Assembly (NCBI RefSeq): GCF_000499845.2
Contig: NC_023758.2
Coordinates: 7,665,665 to 7,729,664, forward strand
Direction: 5' to 3'
Length of the DNA: 64,000 nucleotides
Source: Phaseolus vulgaris
Lineage: Eukaryota > Streptophyta > Magnoliopsida > Fabales > Fabaceae
The notes under the pieces are model-generated. The model was not told where the DNA came from, ran no database searches, and saw only the letters and a program-made list of their open reading frames with translations. Positions 61,860 through 64,000 of this stretch are shown here, in pieces (positions within the stretch are counted from its first letter, which is position 1; every line of letters starts with the position of its first letter). The translations under genes were made by a program, and so were the position numbers.

Positions 61860-63860
61860 TCAACTTTTCCAATGGCCTTTTCCATATTTCAAGAGAGAAG
61901 CATACAGTAATTCATTCCAAGTATCAGGTACTCCAGGCAAACACCAATGACTGCAATCTTGGTGTAGTTCAGCAGAGGCCTGCTCCTCTGGTGTCTTATA
62001 CTCCATTCTGTATATAGAGGGATGTCCATCTTTTCTGTAATCTGTAAGCCTACTAATGTTCATATATATCACAGGGGTTTTCATCTTTGGGATGACCACA
62101 TGCTCCAAAGCCCTCATTTTCGAAGGATACTTGCGCAAGTGCTTTCCATCAGTTATTGGCTCAGTTTCTTTGTGGCACTGTCCTCCTGAATTCCATTGCC
62201 CACCCCTGAAACCATACAAGGCAGTATTAGAATATATTGATCAAGGCATACCAGATGAAGATGAATCAGCATAGTAAATGTTAATAATGTATAGTACAAT
62301 TGAGATCACCACCTAGGAAAATGGAGTCTGCATTAACAATTGCTAGTAATTAGGTCAAATTGTAAGTGGCTAATTTTATTGATTCTTTGTTAATTCCTAG
62401 TAAAATAGTTAATTTTATTGGTAAGAAATAAGATATGTGTATCAAACGCTCTACTAACATGGCAGTAAACTTTTGAAAATGTATACAAATACTAATTTGG
62501 ACTATGGTACAACAGTTATAAATACCATTACAAGAGTAAATGATTTTCTGGAATTGGTCATCTATTGAGTTCAAAACAATACAATACAATATCAATATTA
62601 AAGGCAAACCCGCACAAACAGTATGATTTTTCCGAAAAAATCCCGTAGAGGTAATATAGATAAAAGAGTCGTTATTCGTATAATAACTAGTGAAACATTT
62701 GTTGAAGCATTTTCTTTTTGTGTTTATACCACTATCGCATCATTTATTGAATATTGTATTAGTAGCAACTTCAGACTCTTAACATTTGGCAGCCATGTAA
62801 AACAACAATACCTGAAATGGGTGACCGAGTATCCTCTGAAGAAAACCTGAGTTCGATTGGCATCAATATTGTTGTCAATCCATTTAGCCCAAGTGGTCAA
62901 TGCCCTTGTATATGCATCCAGAACTTTGAGTCTGGGGTATATATGGTTGCCTTCTTGATAATAGTCTTCTCTGTAAAAATACCAGATAACAAAAAAATCA
63001 AAAACCTTACTTTTATTTTTATTTTTGAGGATATAATACGTTAAGCACTTTGAGCTGAAAATATATAATAACATCTTGGTTAAAAAAAATCCCAAGTGAT
63101 ATGGTATGCAAGAAATTTAGTTAAATATCACGCCAAGAGTCTGTTATAATTCACAGAAAGTAAGCACTACAAGGCAGAAAACTCAAAGTGTGACGAAAAC
63201 AAGAGATTAAAATCTTAATAGGAAAAGCAGTTTCACATGTCAAAATAGTAAGCATGGTTGTACACAGTCGTGCTAAAACTCTGTTGTTATTCATTATCAA
63301 GTAGCACCACCTAATCTACAGATTTCAAGGAAGGATAAAACTATAGTGGCATAGACAACCTGCAGGCAATGTTACATAACAGACTGAACTCACCCTCTAG
63401 ATGTTTTCTCGTGAGTCCACCAATGACCTGTATTGAAGACTATGATGTCAGCATCATGATAGGTGCTAGTTGTCTGATCCATCAAATCCAATCTTAATGT
63501 CTCAAAGGACCCATTTGTGCCCTTGAAAGTAGACTCTCGAACAATGAATGGCGAACTAACAAAATCTACTGAACAATTATAATCCTATAAATATGGAAAA
63601 AATATTCAATGAGATATCATTACAAGATGCATACTTGGGAAAATCTCATGGATATACAGAAACTTGCCTCAAATCTAAAAGCATAGACACCTTTCTTCTT
63701 AAATTCAGTTTTTCCTGAAATTTCAAAAACACGTTTCTTGTCCTTGACACTTTGACGCAGGATACACACCATGGACTCCCACATGTTCCTGTTCAGCGAA
63801 TCCCCCACAAAAACCAGCTTCTGTCCTCGCAACTTTTCCAGAAAATCAGTTGCATTCAAA
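61860..63860 (-). CDS. TBL: TRICHOME BIREFRINGENCE-family wall O-acetyltransferase, 3' part
   Basis: TBR/TBL proteins are Golgi type II membrane enzymes that O-acetylate wall polysaccharides such as xylan or pectin (family knowledge). Four exons on minus: 63668-63860, 63394-63584, 62812-62970 and 61860-62205 (stop TGA); phases agree at every join. Seen: GDS esterase block [20 protein letters not shown], then [67 protein letters not shown] and the C-terminal D-x-x-H block [19 protein letters not shown]. Both catalytic motifs (GDS and DCSH) are intact. Intron 63585-63667 is of GC-AG type (donor GAG then GCAAGT). The N-terminal exon(s) with membrane anchor lie beyond the right edge. It resembles TBR itself and its closest paralogues; the exact member is not certain. 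Confidence 0.93.
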
Positions 63861-64000
63861 CTGAGGCGACATCAATAATTAACAAACATTATCACAAGCA
63901 TTGATGTATAGTATCTATCAGATTTCAACTTATAACCAACTGACATTAAGTGAAGTTATTCAAGAAATACATAAACTGTACTCCAAAAATTGATGAAGGT
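63861..64000 (-). other. intron of the TBL gene running off the window
   Basis: Begins upstream of the acceptor CTCAG next to 63860. No further TBL exon is visible in the remaining 140 bases. Confidence 0.7.

Overview
The window looks like nuclear DNA of a papilionoid legume, most likely tribe Phaseoleae (Phaseolus/Vigna type). It is AT-rich, has spliceosomal GT-AG introns, and is densely packed with plant transposable elements. It also carries an ENOD40 early-nodulin locus whose 12-codon peptide has the form expected for determinate-nodule legumes. The genus assignment is inference; the plant and legume calls rest on recognised genes and repeats.

Left end (about 0.9-8.9 kb, minus strand): a complete five-exon class I KNOX homeobox gene (KNAT6/KNAT2-like, 311 codons assembled from exons). 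Its third intron is about 6.7 kb, so most of the first 9 kb is the inside of this gene. Centre (9-57 kb): essentially gene-free and built of nested repeats. These are a palindromic CACTA-type MITE family (at least seven full or partial copies), a larger CACTA element with a solo LTR inside it, three related solo LTRs of about 1.7-2.0 kb carrying a variable 60-bp minisatellite, a hAT element with 8-bp TSD, a Mutator-like MITE with 9-bp TSD, several TRIM elements, a small LTR element with a Transposase_28-like fragment nested in a MITE, and three Ty1/copia elements. Two of the copia elements belong to one family and both lack reverse transcriptase/RNase H with the same ending. The third is a decayed full-domain copy interrupted by a solo LTR.

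Right end (57-64 kb): an ENOD40 structured RNA locus on the plus strand at about 60.1-60.75 kb. It has conserved box I (12-aa peptide), box II and a perfect hairpin stem between them. It converges with a TRICHOME BIREFRINGENCE-family (TBR/TBL) wall polysaccharide O-acetyltransferase gene on the minus strand (61.86 kb to beyond the window). The three genes do not form an operon or pathway: KNOX is a meristem regulator, ENOD40 a nodule/vascular riboregulator-plus-peptide gene, and TBL a Golgi wall-modifying enzyme.

The most valuable item is the ENOD40 locus, which ordinary ORF finding misses. Next is the RT-less copia family, in which two insertions share the same loss of the whole RT/RNase H module.
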